A DNA stretch of 64,000 nucleotides from Planomonospora sp. ID67723 (GTDB taxonomy: Bacteria > Actinomycetota > Actinomycetes > Streptosporangiales > Streptosporangiaceae): positions 62,001 to 126,000 of the forward strand of contig NZ_JABTEZ010000005.1 in NCBI RefSeq assembly GCF_015711605.1, written 5' to 3'. A model generated the notes under the pieces. That model did no database searches and had not been told where the DNA came from. It saw only the letters and a program-made list of their open reading frames with translations. Of this stretch, positions 55,187 through 64,000 are shown one piece after another. The number at the start of each line of letters is the position of its first letter. Position 1 is the first letter of the stretch. The position numbers were made by a program, and so were the translations under genes.

Positions 55187-56290
55187 ATGATCACATTTGA
55201 CGACGTCACCAAGCGGTATCCCGACGGGACCGTCGCCGTGGACGGCCTCAGCCTCCAGGCGCCCAGCGGGGAGATCACCGTCTTCGTGGGCCCGTCGGGC
55301 TGCGGCAAGACCACGTCGCTCCGCATGATCAACAGGATGATCGACGCCACCGGCGGGCGGATCCTGCTCGACGGGGTGGACGTGCGGACCATCGACCCGC
55401 CGACCCTGCGGCGCGGCATCGGCTACGTCATCCAGCAGGCCGGGCTCTTCCCGCACCGGAAGATCGTCGACAACGTGGCGACGGTGCCGTACCTGCTCGG
55501 CTGGGACCGGAGGAAGGCCAGGGCCCGCGCCATGGAGCTGCTGGAGCGGGTCGGGCTCGACCCCAAGCTCGCCGGCCGCTATCCCTTCCAGCTCTCCGGC
55601 GGCCAGCAGCAGCGCGTCGGCGTGGCCCGCGCGCTCGCCGCGGATCCGCCGGTGCTGCTGATGGACGAGCCGTTCAGCGCGGTGGACCCGATCGTGCGGG
55701 CGAGCCTCCAGGACGAGCTGCTCCGCCTGCAGGCCGAGCTCAACAAGACCATCGTGTTCGTCACCCACGACATCGACGAGGCGATCAAGCTCGGCGACCG
55801 GGTGGCCGTGCTCCGTGTCGGCGGGCGCCTGGCGCAGCTGGCCGCCCCGGCGGAGCTGCTGGCCGATCCCGCCGACGACTTCGTCCGCGAGTTCCTCGGC
55901 CGCGACCGGGGCATCCGGCGGCTGTCGTTCATCCCTGGCGACGGCCTGCGCCTGCGCACCGACCTGACCGTGCCGGCCTCCGCCGAAGCCGCCTCGGCGC
56001 GCGGTACGGCGGAGCCCTGGCTGGTCGTGGTGGACGCCGACGGCCGCCCGCTGGGCTGGGTCGCCCGCGAGGACCTGCCGGACTCCGGGACGCTGGCCGG
56101 CGTGCCGGCGGCGCCGTACGGGGCGTTCGTCAGGGGGCGCGACTCACTGCGCTCCGCGCTGGACGCGGCGCTGCTCTCCCCGTCGGGGAACGCGGTCGCG
56201 GTGGACGGCTCCGGCCGGGTCGAGGGCGTGGTGACCCGCCAGGAGCTGGACGCGGCACTGGCCCGGGCCGCGGAGGGCGCTCGTGGCTGA
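55187..56290 (+). CDS. OpuC/ProV-type osmolyte ABC importer ATPase with CBS region
   Basis: 367 residues. MITFDDVTKRYPDGTVAVDGLSLQ, GPSGCGKTTSLRMINRMI (Walker A), [29 protein letters not shown] and LLMDEPFSAVDP (Walker B) are complete. The C-terminal 110 residues are a CBS-like region (VVVDADGRPLGWVAREDL; SGNAVAVDGSGRVEGVVTRQEL), which senses ionic strength in OpuA-like systems. ATG 55187 follows AGGGG. It energises uptake of glycine betaine, carnitine or choline. Its 3' end carries a sequence duplicated at the permease start. Confidence 0.92.
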   Translation: MITFDDVTKRYPDGTVAVDGLSLQAPSGEITVFVGPSGCGKTTSLRMINRMIDATGGRILLDGVDVRTIDPPTLRRGIGYVIQQAGLFPHRKIVDNVATVPYLLGWDRRKARARAMELLERVGLDPKLAGRYPFQLSGGQQQRVGVARALAADPPVLLMDEPFSAVDPIVRASLQDELLRLQAELNKTIVFVTHDIDEAIKLGDRVAVLRVGGRLAQLAAPAELLADPADDFVREFLGRDRGIRRLSFIPGDGLRLRTDLTVPASAEAASARGTAEPWLVVVDADGRPLGWVAREDLPDSGTLAGVPAAPYGAFVRGRDSLRSALDAALLSPSGNAVAVDGSGRVEGVVTRQELDAALARAAEGARG

Positions 56291-56358
56291 GGGCACGCCG
56301 GTCCGGCGGAGGGCGTGCGCGGGTGAGGGGCGGCCGATCCCGGGCATGGAGGGCGTTC

Positions 56359-57045
56359 GTGGCTGAGGAACCGCTGGTCCGCTGGGACTGGATCGGGCGC
56401 AACTGGCCGGAGATCCTCGAGCTGGTGGCGGACAACGTCGTCATGGCGCTGGTACCGGTCGTCGTCGGGCTGCTCGTCGCGCTTCCGCTCGGGCTGGCGG
56501 GGGCCCGCTGGCGCTGGTTCTACCAGCCCGCCGTCGGCGTGATGAACGTGGTCTACTCGCTGCCCTCGCTGGCCGTCTTCATCGTGCTGATCCCGATCAC
56601 CGGCCTGGCCACCCGGACGACCGTCATGGTGCCGCTCGTCTTCTACGCGATGGCCGTGCTGATCCCGGCGGTCGTGGACGGGCTGGCCTCGGTCCCCGAC
56701 CACGTCCGGCAGTCCGCCGTGGCGATGGGTTTCACCCCGCTGCGGAGACTGCTCGCGGTCGAGCTGCCGATCGCGGTCCCGGTCGTGCTCGCCGGGCTCC
56801 GGGTGGCGACGGTCTCCAGCGTCAGCCTGGTCAGCGTGGGCGCGCTGGTCGGCAGGGGCGGGCTCGGCTACCTGTTCATCGACGGCTGGCAGCGGCAGTT
56901 CCCCACCCCGATCGTCGTCGGCATCGTGCTGGTCGTGCTCCTGGCGGGGGCCGCCGACCTGCTGCTGGTCCTGGCGCAGAGGTGGCTGACGCCCTGGGCG
57001 AGCGCTCGGACGGCGGCACGGTCGGGGCGGAGGGGGGCCGCGTGA
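56359..57045 (+). CDS. Osmolyte ABC importer permease (OpuCB/ProW type)
   Basis: 228 residues with five to six membrane segments. ADNVVMALVPVVVGLLVALPLGLAGARW, MNVVYSLPSLAVFIVLIPITG, VPDHVRQSAVAMGFTPLRRLLAVELPIA (EAA loop) and SLVSVGALVGRGGLG are typical. GTG 56359 has GGAGGG 6 nt upstream. It pairs with the permease encoded next to form a heterodimer. The 68 bp before it contain a partial copy of its own ribosome site and first codons. Confidence 0.92.
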   Translation: MAEEPLVRWDWIGRNWPEILELVADNVVMALVPVVVGLLVALPLGLAGARWRWFYQPAVGVMNVVYSLPSLAVFIVLIPITGLATRTTVMVPLVFYAMAVLIPAVVDGLASVPDHVRQSAVAMGFTPLRRLLAVELPIAVPVVLAGLRVATVSSVSLVSVGALVGRGGLGYLFIDGWQRQFPTPIVVGIVLVVLLAGAADLLLVLAQRWLTPWASARTAARSGRRGAA

Positions 57046-57713
57046 ACTGGCTGATCGAGTTCTTCGGGGACCCGGCAAGCTGGTCGGGGCCGGACGGCAT
57101 CCCGGTCAGGTTCGCCGAGCACCTGGAGTTCGCCGGGCTCTCCCTGCTGCTGGCCATGCTGGTCGCGGTGCCGCTCGGGCTCTGGATCGGGCACACCGGC
57201 CGGGGCGCGCTGCTGGTGGTGCTGAGCGCCAACGCGGCCCGCGCCCTGCCGACGCTGGGCCTGCTCGTGCTCATCGTGCTGCTGATGGGCGTCGGCACGA
57301 TCGCCCCGGTGCTGATCCCCCTGGTCGCGCTGGCCGTACCGCCGATCCTGGTCAACACCTACGAGGGCGTCCGGGGCGTGGACCCGGACCTGCGCGACGC
57401 GGCGTACGGCATGGGCCTGCGCGGCGGCCAGGTCCTCGGCCGGGTGCTGGTGCCGGTCGCGCTCCCGCTGATCCTGCTCGGCCTGCGCACCGCCGCGATC
57501 CAGGTGGTGGCGACCGCGACCGTGGCCGCCTACGTGGGGCTGGGCGGTCTCGGCCGCTACATCATCGACGGCCTCGCGACCCAGCGGTACCCGCTGGCGG
57601 TCGGCGGCGCCGTGCTCGTGGCGCTGCTGGCCCTGACGGTTCAGGGGCTGTTCGGCCTCCTGCAGAGGGTTCTCGTCTCCCCGGGGGTGAGCGGGCGACA
57701 GAAGATCCGATAA
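57042..57713 (+). CDS. Osmolyte ABC importer permease (OpuCD/ProW type)
   Basis: 223 residues, second BPD_transp_1 permease. FAEHLEFAGLSLLLAMLVAVPLGLWIG, NAARALPTLGLLVLIVLL, DLRDAAYGMGLRGGQVLGRVLVPVALP (EAA loop) and VAAYVGLGGLGRYIIDGLATQRYP are diagnostic. GTG 57042 overlaps the preceding stop (GTGA) and follows GGAGG. Forms the membrane heterodimer of the importer. Confidence 0.92.
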   Translation: MNWLIEFFGDPASWSGPDGIPVRFAEHLEFAGLSLLLAMLVAVPLGLWIGHTGRGALLVVLSANAARALPTLGLLVLIVLLMGVGTIAPVLIPLVALAVPPILVNTYEGVRGVDPDLRDAAYGMGLRGGQVLGRVLVPVALPLILLGLRTAAIQVVATATVAAYVGLGGLGRYIIDGLATQRYPLAVGGAVLVALLALTVQGLFGLLQRVLVSPGVSGRQKIR

Positions 57714-57750
57714 ACTATATATTACCCCCCGTTTTAGAAGGGAAAGCACG
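57714..57750 (+). promoter_or_regulatory. AT-rich intergenic segment before the osmolyte-binding protein gene
   Basis: The 37 bp include AACTATATATTAC followed by AGAAGGGAAAG, the ribosome site. TATATT-like sequence in such GC-rich DNA could be an internal promoter raising expression of the binding protein over the membrane components; this is inference. Confidence 0.35.
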
Positions 57751-58674
57751 ATGAAGCGCTTGTTCGGCACCGCGGCGGTCGTCCTGTCCGCGATGCTCAC
57801 TCTCAGCGCGTGCGGTGGCGGAGATCCGCTCACCAGCGCGTCGGCGAGCCCGGCGGGCTCCGGCTCCGCGTCCGCGCCCGCCTCCGGGGGGAAGGTCGTC
57901 ATCGGCTCGGCCAACTTCCCGGAGAACGTCCTGCTGGCCGAGATCTACTCCCAGGCGCTGGCGGCCAAGGGCGTGGAGGTCGAGGAGAAGCTCAACATCG
58001 GCAGCCGCGAGGTCCTCTACGACCAGGTCAAGAGCGGCGGCCTGACGATCCTGCCGGAGTACGTCGGCTCGTTGCTGGCCTACGTCGACAAGGAGGCGAC
58101 GGCGAAGAGCAAGGAGGAGGTCGTCGCCGCGCTGAAGGAGAAGCTCCCGGCCGAGCTGGAGATCCTGGAGCCCTCCGCGGCCGAGGACAACAACTCGCTG
58201 ACCGTCACCAAGGCCACCGCCGAGAAGGACGGCCTGACCACGATCGAGGACCTGGTCAAGGTCTCCAAGAACTACGTGATCGGCGGCCCTCCGGAGTTCC
58301 AGTCCCGCCAGGAGCAGAACTTCAAGGACACCTACGGCCTGGAGTTCAAGGAGTGGAAGAAGACCGGTGACGCCACCGCCGACGCCATCAAGGACGGCAC
58401 CGTCCAGGTCGGCAACGTCTTCACCACCGACCCCAAGATCGTGGTGAACGACCTGGTCTCCCTGCAGGACACCAAGAGCGCCTTCGCCGCCGAGAACATC
58501 ACGCCGCTGGTGAACAAGGCCGGCGTGAACGACACCGTCAGGACCACGCTGAACGCGGTCTCCGCCAAGCTCGACACCGCAGGCCTCGTGGCGCTGATGA
58601 AGCGCGTCGCGGTCGACAAGGAGGACGCCGACGCGGTGGCCAAGGACTGGCTGACCACGAGCGGCCTGCTGTAG
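57751..58674 (+). CDS. Osmolyte-binding lipoprotein (OpuCC/OsmX type)
   Basis: 307 residues. MKRLFGTAAVVLSAMLTLSA ends at lipobox Cys21, followed by a Ser/Ala/Gly tether. The OpuAC-type domain has GGKVVIGSANFPENVLLAEIYSQALAAKG, LTILPEYVGSLLAYVDKEA and a VGNVFTTDPKIVVNDLVSLQD lobe, as in glycine-betaine/carnitine/choline binders. It delivers the osmolyte to the two preceding permeases. It ends before a strong terminator that closes the operon. Confidence 0.92.
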   Translation: MKRLFGTAAVVLSAMLTLSACGGGDPLTSASASPAGSGSASAPASGGKVVIGSANFPENVLLAEIYSQALAAKGVEVEEKLNIGSREVLYDQVKSGGLTILPEYVGSLLAYVDKEATAKSKEEVVAALKEKLPAELEILEPSAAEDNNSLTVTKATAEKDGLTTIEDLVKVSKNYVIGGPPEFQSRQEQNFKDTYGLEFKEWKKTGDATADAIKDGTVQVGNVFTTDPKIVVNDLVSLQDTKSAFAAENITPLVNKAGVNDTVRTTLNAVSAKLDTAGLVALMKRVAVDKEDADAVAKDWLTTSGLL

Positions 58675-58716
58675 CCCGCGGAGCCGTACGGTGACCCGCC
58701 TGCGCGCAGGATCACC

Positions 58717-58749
58717 GGGACGTACGGGAATCGACGGGACGTACGGGAA
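58717..58749 (+). repeat. Direct repeat of GGGACGTACGGGAA
   Basis: Two 14-bp copies with a 19-bp period lie just before the terminator in the 313-bp gap between the osmolyte-binding gene and the MacB-like ATPase. No coding sequence in the gap is convincing. Confidence 0.6.
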
Positions 58750-58778
58750 GGGTCCCCGCCAGGGCGGGGGCCCTTCCC
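58745..58778 (+). terminator. 16-bp hairpin terminator of the osmolyte importer operon
   Basis: Arms GGGAAGGGTCCCCGCC (58745-58760) and GGCGGGGGCCCTTCCC (58763-58778) pair throughout, with one G-U pair and a very short loop, about 70 bp after the stop codon. Confidence 0.88.
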
Positions 58779-58987
58779 CGTGTCCGGAGGCCGCCCCGCT
58801 CCCACACCCGCCGGTAGGGCCTGCACCACCACCGATCCGGTGGGCTGCCTGCTGCCGGCGGAGATCACCCGTCAATACGGTCTTACCGAGATCACGTCCG
58901 CGGGGGACGGCGACCGGCGCGGCGGACGAGCCGCTCCGGACGCCCCCGCGGCGCCACAGCCGGAGTGAGTCGGAACGGGGACCGAAG

Positions 58988-59725
58988 GTGACGCACGCAG
59001 TGCGCCTGGACGCGGTGACGAAGACGTACGGACGGGGAGCGGGGCAGGTGCACGCCCTGCGCGGGGTGACGGTCGGCCTGCCCCGAGGCGGGTTCACCGC
59101 CGTGATGGGGCCGTCGGGGTCGGGCAAGAGCACATTCCTGCACTGCGCCGCAGGTCTGGACACGCCGACCTCGGGAACGGTCCATCTGGGCGACACCGAG
59201 CTGTCGCGGCTGAACGAGACCCGGCTGACCGAGCTGCGGCGGTCGAAAGCCGGGTTCGTCTTCCAGGCCTTCAACCTGGTCGCCGCGCTCGACGTGACGG
59301 AGAACATCACGCTGCCGCTCCGGCTGGCGGGTCTGCGCCCGGACCGCGCGTGGCTGCAGGAGGTCGTCGCCCGCGTCGGGCTCCGGGACCGCACGGGCCA
59401 CCGGCCCTCCCAGCTCTCCGGCGGCCAGCAGCAGCGGGTGGCGATCGCCCGCGCCCTGATCACCCGGCCCGAGGTGGTCTTCGCCGACGAGCCGACCGGC
59501 GCGCTGGACACCTGCACCGCCGCCGAGGTGCTCGGCCTGCTGCGCCAGGTGGTGGACACGACGGGCCAGACCGTGGTGATGGTGACCCACGACCCGGTGG
59601 CCGCGGCCTACGCCGACCGGGTGCTGTTCCTTGCCGACGGGGTCCTGGCGGACGAGGTGCGGTCCGCCGACGCGGACACGATCGGGCGCCGGATGGCGGC
59701 TCTGGCCGGGGCCGTGCCGTGCTGA
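58988..59725 (+). CDS. MacB/LolD-type ABC transporter ATPase
   Basis: 245 residues. [59 protein letters not shown] (Walker A), [33 protein letters not shown] and [13 protein letters not shown] (Walker B) place it in the MacB/LolD/FtsE group. GTG 58988 starts directly at the domain; the ribosome site is weak. It is coupled to the FtsX-like permease by a 7-nt overlap. Exported substrate unknown (antibiotic, lipid or peptide). Confidence 0.92.
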   Translation: MTHAVRLDAVTKTYGRGAGQVHALRGVTVGLPRGGFTAVMGPSGSGKSTFLHCAAGLDTPTSGTVHLGDTELSRLNETRLTELRRSKAGFVFQAFNLVAALDVTENITLPLRLAGLRPDRAWLQEVVARVGLRDRTGHRPSQLSGGQQQRVAIARALITRPEVVFADEPTGALDTCTAAEVLGLLRQVVDTTGQTVVMVTHDPVAAAYADRVLFLADGVLADEVRSADADTIGRRMAALAGAVPC

Positions 59726-62307
59726 GGCTCGCCCTGACCACCCTGCGCGGCAGGGGCGCCTCGCTCACCGGGGCGTTCGTCGCGCTGCTGTTCGCCTCGG
59801 TCCTGGTCACCGCGTGCGGGCTGCTCATGGAGAGCGGCCTGCGCGCGCAGGTGCGGCCCGAGCGCTACGCCGCCGCCCCGGTCGTGGTGGCCGGGCAGCA
59901 GTGGACCTCCATCGTCGAGAAGGACTCCGAGGCCGCGACCGTCGAGAGCGCCCGGCTCTCCGAGCCCGTCACGGTCCCGGCCGCGCTGGCCGGCGAGATC
60001 GGCGAGGTGCCGGGCGTGCGGCGGGTCGTGCCCGAGCTCACCTTCCCCGTCTCGCTGGTGGGGGAGGACGGTCGCCCCGTCGCGGGCGCTGCAGGACGCA
60101 CCCTCGGCCATGCCTGGGAGTCCGCGGTGCTCACGCCGTACACCCTGAGCGCGGGACGGGCGCCCGCCGCGCCCGGGGAGATCGTCGTCGACGCCGACCT
60201 GGCCGGGCGGGCGGGACTGGAGGCCGGGCAGAGCGTCCGGGTCCTCGGCCGGGACGGCGTCCGGCGGTACACGGTGACCGGGATCGCCGGGCCCGGTCTG
60301 GCCCGGCAGTCCGCGGTGTTCTTCACCGCCGGCCGGGCCGGGGAGCTGTTCGCCCGTCCTGGCCGGGTCTCCGCCTTCGGGGTGATCGGGCCGGGCGATC
60401 CGGAACGGCTGAAGGACCGGGTCGGCGCGGCGCTGGGCGCCTCCGAGGCGTCGGCGGCGAGAATCTCGGTCTCGCGGGGCGAGGCGTCCCCGAGACCGGG
60501 CGTGGTGGCCTACGCCGGTGACGAGCGGGGGTTCGCCGAGGACCTCCGGGCGCTGACCGGCCGCGAGACGCTCGTGCAGTTCGGCGGGAGCTTCGGCGGC
60601 CTCGCCGTAATGATTGCGATCTTCGTGGTCGCGGCGACCTTCGGGCTCGCCGTCCGGCAGCGGGAACGGGAGATCGCGCTGCTGCGGGCGGTCGGTGCGA
60701 CGCCCCGGCAGGTGCGGGCGCTGATCGGCGGGGAGGCGCTGCTGCTCGGGCTGGTGGCGAGCGCGCTGGGCGTGCCGCCGGGCGTCGCCCTGGGCCACTG
60801 GCTGTTCGGCGAGTTCGCGGCCCGGGGGATGTTCCCGGACGCCTTGACTCTCACCGCAGGTCCGGCGCCGATGCTGGCCGCCGTGGCGGCCGGGGCCGGG
60901 ACCGCCTGGCTGGCGGCCCGCGGCGCCGTACGGCGGGCGGCGCGGATCCGGCCCACCGAGGCGCTGGGCGAGGCCGCACTGGAACGGCGCGAGCTGGGCC
61001 GCACCCGGATGGTCACCGGCCTGGTCTTCCTCGTCCTGGGCGGGGCGGTCACCGTCCTGTCCATGGTCCTGACCGGTCCGGCGGCGGCCGCGAGCGCGGG
61101 CGGGATCGTGCTCCTGCTCGTGGTGGCCGCCGCGCTGCTGGGACCGTGGCTGGTCCGGCTGGCCGTCCTGCTCGTCGGCGGCGCGATCGGCCGCCTCTCC
61201 GGGGTGGGCGGCTACCTCGCCGTGGCCGCCACCCGGGCCGGGGCCAAGCGGCTGGCGTCCGTGGTCAGCCCTCTCGTGCTGATGTTCGCGTTCGCCGCGA
61301 CGACCCTCTTCACCCAGACGACCGTTGGCCACGCGGCCGCCCGGCAGGCGGAGGAGGGCGCCCGCGCGGACTACGTGCTGGCGTCCACCGGCCCCGGACT
61401 GCCCCCGCAGGTGGCGCGCGCGGCCCGGGAGATCGCCGGGGTGACCGGCACGACCGAGGTCATCGACACGCAGGTGGTCGGCGCCGTGCAGGAGTTCGGC
61501 GAGCGTACGCCGAGCCCGCTCGCCGCGATGGGGGTGACCACGCCGCTGCACGGCGTCGACCTGGACGTCCGGGCGGGCTCGCTGGACCGGCTGGGCGGGG
61601 ACGGCGTGGCGCTGAGCACGTTCGCCGCGGACTCCTTCGGCGTCTCGCTCGGCGGGAAGGTGCGGCTGCACCTGGGCGACGGCACCCGGATCACGCCGAC
61701 GGTCGTGGCCGTCTACGGCCGGGGCCTGGGCTTCGGCGACGTCGTCCTCCCGCACGGGCTGGTACGCGAGCATTCGGCGGCGGGCATGACCGGCAGACTG
61801 CTCGTCACGGCCGCCCCGGGCGCGGGGGACCTGCGGGAGCAGCTGGCCGCGCTGGCGCCGGGCCTGGAGGTCACCGACCGGGCCGGGGCCTCGGCCCGGC
61901 GGGAGGCGGAACGAGAGCTGGGCGAATGGGTCAACTTCCTGGCACTCGGCATGATCATCGGGTTCACCGTCATCGCGGTGGTCAACACGCTGGTCATGGC
62001 GACCGGAGCGCGGGTGCGGGAGCTCGCCCTGCTGCGCCTGGTCGGCGGCACCCGGCGGCAGGTGCTCGGCATGATCCGCTGGGAGGCGCTGCTGATCGGC
62101 GGCATCGCGGTGACCACGGGCGCGATGATCACCGCGCCGACGCTGATGGCGCTCGGCTACGGTGTGACGGGCTCGCTGCTTCCCCACGTACCCCCGGTGA
62201 CCTGCGCGGTCATGGTGGCCGCGACGCTGGGCCTGGCGCTGGCCGCCACGCTGCTGCCCGCCCGCGCCGCGCTGCTGGGCAGGCCCGCGGACCGGATCCG
62301 CGGCTGA
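59719..62307 (+). CDS. FtsX-like ABC permease with two FtsX domains
   Basis: 862 residues. An N-terminal membrane segment ([18 protein letters not shown]) and a large extracytoplasmic domain precede the first FtsX core ([43 protein letters not shown]). A second half follows with its own extracellular domain and FtsX core ([44 protein letters not shown]). This ten-segment, duplicated layout is common in actinomycete exporters working by mechanotransmission. GTG 59719 overlaps the ATPase stop. No regulator or kinase of the BceRS type is adjacent. Confidence 0.9.
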   Translation: MLRLALTTLRGRGASLTGAFVALLFASVLVTACGLLMESGLRAQVRPERYAAAPVVVAGQQWTSIVEKDSEAATVESARLSEPVTVPAALAGEIGEVPGVRRVVPELTFPVSLVGEDGRPVAGAAGRTLGHAWESAVLTPYTLSAGRAPAAPGEIVVDADLAGRAGLEAGQSVRVLGRDGVRRYTVTGIAGPGLARQSAVFFTAGRAGELFARPGRVSAFGVIGPGDPERLKDRVGAALGASEASAARISVSRGEASPRPGVVAYAGDERGFAEDLRALTGRETLVQFGGSFGGLAVMIAIFVVAATFGLAVRQREREIALLRAVGATPRQVRALIGGEALLLGLVASALGVPPGVALGHWLFGEFAARGMFPDALTLTAGPAPMLAAVAAGAGTAWLAARGAVRRAARIRPTEALGEAALERRELGRTRMVTGLVFLVLGGAVTVLSMVLTGPAAAASAGGIVLLLVVAAALLGPWLVRLAVLLVGGAIGRLSGVGGYLAVAATRAGAKRLASVVSPLVLMFAFAATTLFTQTTVGHAAARQAEEGARADYVLASTGPGLPPQVARAAREIAGVTGTTEVIDTQVVGAVQEFGERTPSPLAAMGVTTPLHGVDLDVRAGSLDRLGGDGVALSTFAADSFGVSLGGKVRLHLGDGTRITPTVVAVYGRGLGFGDVVLPHGLVREHSAAGMTGRLLVTAAPGAGDLREQLAALAPGLEVTDRAGASARREAERELGEWVNFLALGMIIGFTVIAVVNTLVMATGARVRELALLRLVGGTRRQVLGMIRWEALLIGGIAVTTGAMITAPTLMALGYGVTGSLLPHVPPVTCAVMVAATLGLALAATLLPARAALLGRPADRIRG

Positions 62308-62328
62308 CCGGGGCCCGCCGCCCGGCTC

Positions 62329-62359
62329 GGTGGAGGGCTCCCGCGAGGAGGCCTCCACC
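62329..62359. terminator. Candidate hairpin after the FtsX-like gene
   Basis: Arms GGTGGAGG (62329-62336) and CCTCCACC (62352-62359) enclose 15 bp. A TAGAGT -10-like element (62366-62371) for the next gene follows at once. Confidence 0.5.
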
Positions 62360-62393
62360 CCTGTCTAGAGTGGTGCGGCGTGAGGAGGCGGGG

Positions 62394-62873
62394 ATGAGCG
62401 AGTTCACGGAGGCGATGGCGCAGGTCGCCGGGGCGGTCTCGGTCGTGACCGTGCAGGACGGGCGCGACGACGTGGGCACGACCGTGACCACCTTCGCCTC
62501 CCTCTCCCTCGATCCGCCCCTGGTGATGGTCAGCCTGGCCGGCAGCGGCTACCTCAACGAGCTGCTGCTGCGCCGGGACCGCTGGGCGGTGAGCGTGCTG
62601 TCGGCCGGGCAGAAGGCGATCGCCAGCCGTTTCGCCACCCCCGGCCGCCCCGGAGCCCGCCTGCTGCTCGCCGGCACCCCGCACCACCGGGGCAGGCTGA
62701 GCGAGGCACTCGTCGTGGAGGGCGGCGTCACCGCCCTGGAGGCGGAGACCGCCCAGGTCGTCCCCGCGGGGGACCACACCCTCTACATCGCCCAGCTCCT
62801 GGCCGTCGACTACGTCGACGCGTCGGCCGCCCCGCTCGTACGGCTCCGCGGACGCTACCGCCCCGTCGGCTGA
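62394..62873 (+). CDS. Flavin reductase-domain protein
   Basis: 159 residues. FTEAMAQVAGAVSVVTVQDGRDDVGTTVTTFASLSLDPPLVMVSLAGSGYLNELLLRRDRWAVSVLSAGQKAIASRFA is the FMN-binding split barrel of FlaRed/HpaC/HsaB-type reductases that supply reduced flavin to two-component monooxygenases. No oxygenase partner is adjacent. ATG 62394 follows GGAGG by about 5 nt. HsaB-like use in steroid ring degradation is conceivable given the window, but there is no direct support. Confidence 0.87.
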   Translation: MSEFTEAMAQVAGAVSVVTVQDGRDDVGTTVTTFASLSLDPPLVMVSLAGSGYLNELLLRRDRWAVSVLSAGQKAIASRFATPGRPGARLLLAGTPHHRGRLSEALVVEGGVTALEAETAQVVPAGDHTLYIAQLLAVDYVDASAAPLVRLRGRYRPVG

Positions 62874-63012
62874 CGGCCGGGGCACAGGGTGCCCGTCGGG
62901 CCTCCCCATCAGGCCCCGGCGCGGACGTCGCGATCCGCACCGGCCCGAAGGCCCCCACCCGTCGCGGGGTCGTCCGCCCGTGCCGTCCCGGATCCGATCT
63001 CCGCGATCGCGG

Positions 63013-64000
63013 CTAGCGGATCGTCCAGGTCCCGGGGAGGATGAGCGGGCCGTACGACGGCAGGCCGAGTTCGCCGGCGAGACCGGCGAGCGGGCCCCAG
63101 GCCTCCACCCGGACCCGGGCCAGCGCGGCGGCCCTGTCCTCGCTGGACTCCGGCGGGCGCAGGCGCTCCAGCGGGTGCAGCTTGGGGTAGGTCCGCACCG
63201 GCGCGTCAGTGGAGAGCCCGGCGCGCTTGCGGGCCAGGGCGAGGGCGTCCTCCAGCCCGCCGAGCTCGTCGACCAGCCCGCCCTCGCGGGCGTCGGAGCC
63301 GGTCCAGACCCGGCCCCTGGCCAGCTCGTGGGCGCGCTCGCGGGTCAGGCCGCGGCCCTGGGCCGCCTTGCCGACGAAGTCGTCGTAGATCCGGTCGAGC
63401 CAGGCGTTGACCCGCGCCCACTGGGCCTCGGAGAAGCCGTGCGCGGTGGAGAACATCGCCGCGTTGGCGCCCTCGCCCACGGTCTCGGAGGTCACGCCGA
63501 TCCGGTCCAGCAGCTCGCCGATGACGGGCTTGCCGCCGAACACGCCGATGGAGCCGGTGAGCGTGCCCGGCTGCGCCATGATCACGTCGGCGGCCATCGA
63601 GACGAAGTAGCCGCCGGAGGCGGCCAGGTCGCCCATCGAGACGATGACCGGCTTGCCGGCCTCGCGGGTCAGCACGACCTCGCGCCAGATGGCGTCGGAG
63701 GCGACGTAGGAGCCGCCGGGGCTGTCCACCCGGAACACGACCGCCTTCACGTGGTCGTCGCGGCGGGCCGCGCGCAGGGCGGCGCAGATCGTGTCGGAAC
63801 CGATCGCGCCGCCGCCGCCGAGCGGGCTGCGCCCGCTCCGGCCGAGCTTGATCGGGCCGCTGCCCTGGACCAGCGCCACGACCTGCTCGCCGGGGTGCGG
63901 GAGCTTCCTCGCCAGGCCGTTCCGGTGGTAGCGGGCGACGTAGAGCAGCAGGGCGTCCTCACCGACGGCGCGCTTGGTCTCGTCGTAGACCTCGTCGCGG
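63013..64000 (-). CDS. sppA: Signal peptide peptidase SppA, long type (5' end beyond the window)
   Basis: The frame is open to the right edge, so the N-terminal half is missing. Seen: HVKAVVFRVDSPGGSYVASDAIWREV, VIVSMGDLAASGGYFVSMAADVIMAQPGTLTGSIGVFGG (nucleophile Ser in ASGGY) and ARGRVWTGSDAREGGLVDELGGLEDAL. These define the C-terminal S49 domain of SppA, which degrades signal peptides and membrane proteins. The catalytic Lys of the long form lies in the missing N-terminal domain, consistent with a partial gene. A GTG within the frame at 63879 is unlikely to be the start because homologous sequence continues upstream. The 139-bp gap to the flavin reductase shows nothing else. Confidence 0.9.
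   Translation of the reverse strand, partial: RDEVYDETKRAVGEDALLLYVARYHRNGLARKLPHPGEQVVALVQGSGPIKLGRSGRSPLGGGGAIGSDTICAALRAARRDDHVKAVVFRVDSPGGSYVASDAIWREVVLTREAGKPVIVSMGDLAASGGYFVSMAADVIMAQPGTLTGSIGVFGGKPVIGELLDRIGVTSETVGEGANAAMFSTAHGFSEAQWARVNAWLDRIYDDFVGKAAQGRGLTRERAHELARGRVWTGSDAREGGLVDELGGLEDALALARKRAGLSTDAPVRTYPKLHPLERLRPPESSEDRAAALARVRVEAWGPLAGLAGELGLPSYGPLILPGTWTIR

Noticed and set aside
56283-56366. A 27-codon frame starting GTG GCT GAG between ATPase and permease
   Set aside because: It derives from a duplicated start segment and overlaps the real permease start; no sign of a functional peptide.
58780-58968. A 62-codon frame before the MacB-like ATPase
   Set aside because: Low-complexity composition, begins at the terminator stem, has no ribosome site and resembles nothing.

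Overview
The window is about 70% G+C, with genes that overlap by 1-4 nt, many GTG starts and GC-rich hairpin terminators. This fits a filamentous actinomycete. Streptosporangiaceae (Streptosporangium/Nonomuraea type) is my inference from gene content, not something the sequence proves. It looks like ordinary chromosome: I see no tRNA, rRNA, CRISPR, insertion sequence, phage gene, attachment site or origin.

Layout. 1-4.3 kb: two secreted glycosidases, one cut by the left edge; the GH9 cellulase has a perfect CelR/CebR palindrome in its promoter. 4.6-12 kb: signalling block with a GAF-PAS histidine kinase, a xi-class GST, an MBL hydrolase, an RsbQ/RsbP-like pair and a GAF histidine kinase. 12-20.4 kb: an amine-dehydrogenase-like oxidoreductase, a steroid/acyl-type SDR, then a five-gene ribose-type ABC sugar operon with an Idh/MocA dehydrogenase and a sugar isomerase/epimerase. 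20.4-22.5 kb: a secreted intradiol dioxygenase fused to a carbohydrate-binding module, divergent from an AraC regulator. 22.7-24.5 kb: F420/PPOX protein, P450-type ferredoxin and alcohol dehydrogenase. 24.5-32.8 kb: methyltransferases, a DUF1702-like protein, a cyclase-fold protein, a GT4 glycosyltransferase, GDP-mannose dehydratase and a polyprenyl synthetase, resembling a glycolipid/isoprenoid locus. 32.8-34 kb: a CYP125-like P450. 34.5-42.9 kb: a complete-looking L-fucose/L-fuconate operon with a FadR-type GntR regulator. 43-53 kb: sterol side-chain catabolism with an MBL hydrolase, FadA5-like thiolase, KstR-like regulator, FadD17-like ligase, ChsE1/ChsE2-like dehydrogenases, ChsH2/ChsH1-like hydratase and Ltp2-like aldolase. 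53-55 kb: STAS protein and a membrane-anchored sigma-like protein. 55.2-58.7 kb: OpuC-type osmolyte ABC importer. 59-62.3 kb: MacB-like exporter. 62.4-64 kb: flavin reductase and a partial SppA protease.

The thread linking scattered parts is a 14-bp box matching the KstR consensus TnnAACnnGTTnnA. Exact copies precede the PPOX-ferredoxin-ADH operon, the GDP-mannose dehydratase, the P450 and the FadA5-like thiolase. A one-mismatch copy precedes fadD, and a core-only copy abuts the kstR-like gene itself. This predicts a sterol regulon spread over at least 28 kb. In it the P450, ferredoxin and alcohol dehydrogenase would oxidise the side chain, and the ligase, dehydrogenases, hydratase, aldolase and thiolase would shorten it. 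A second set of shared motifs ties the GntR regulator to the L-fucose operon.
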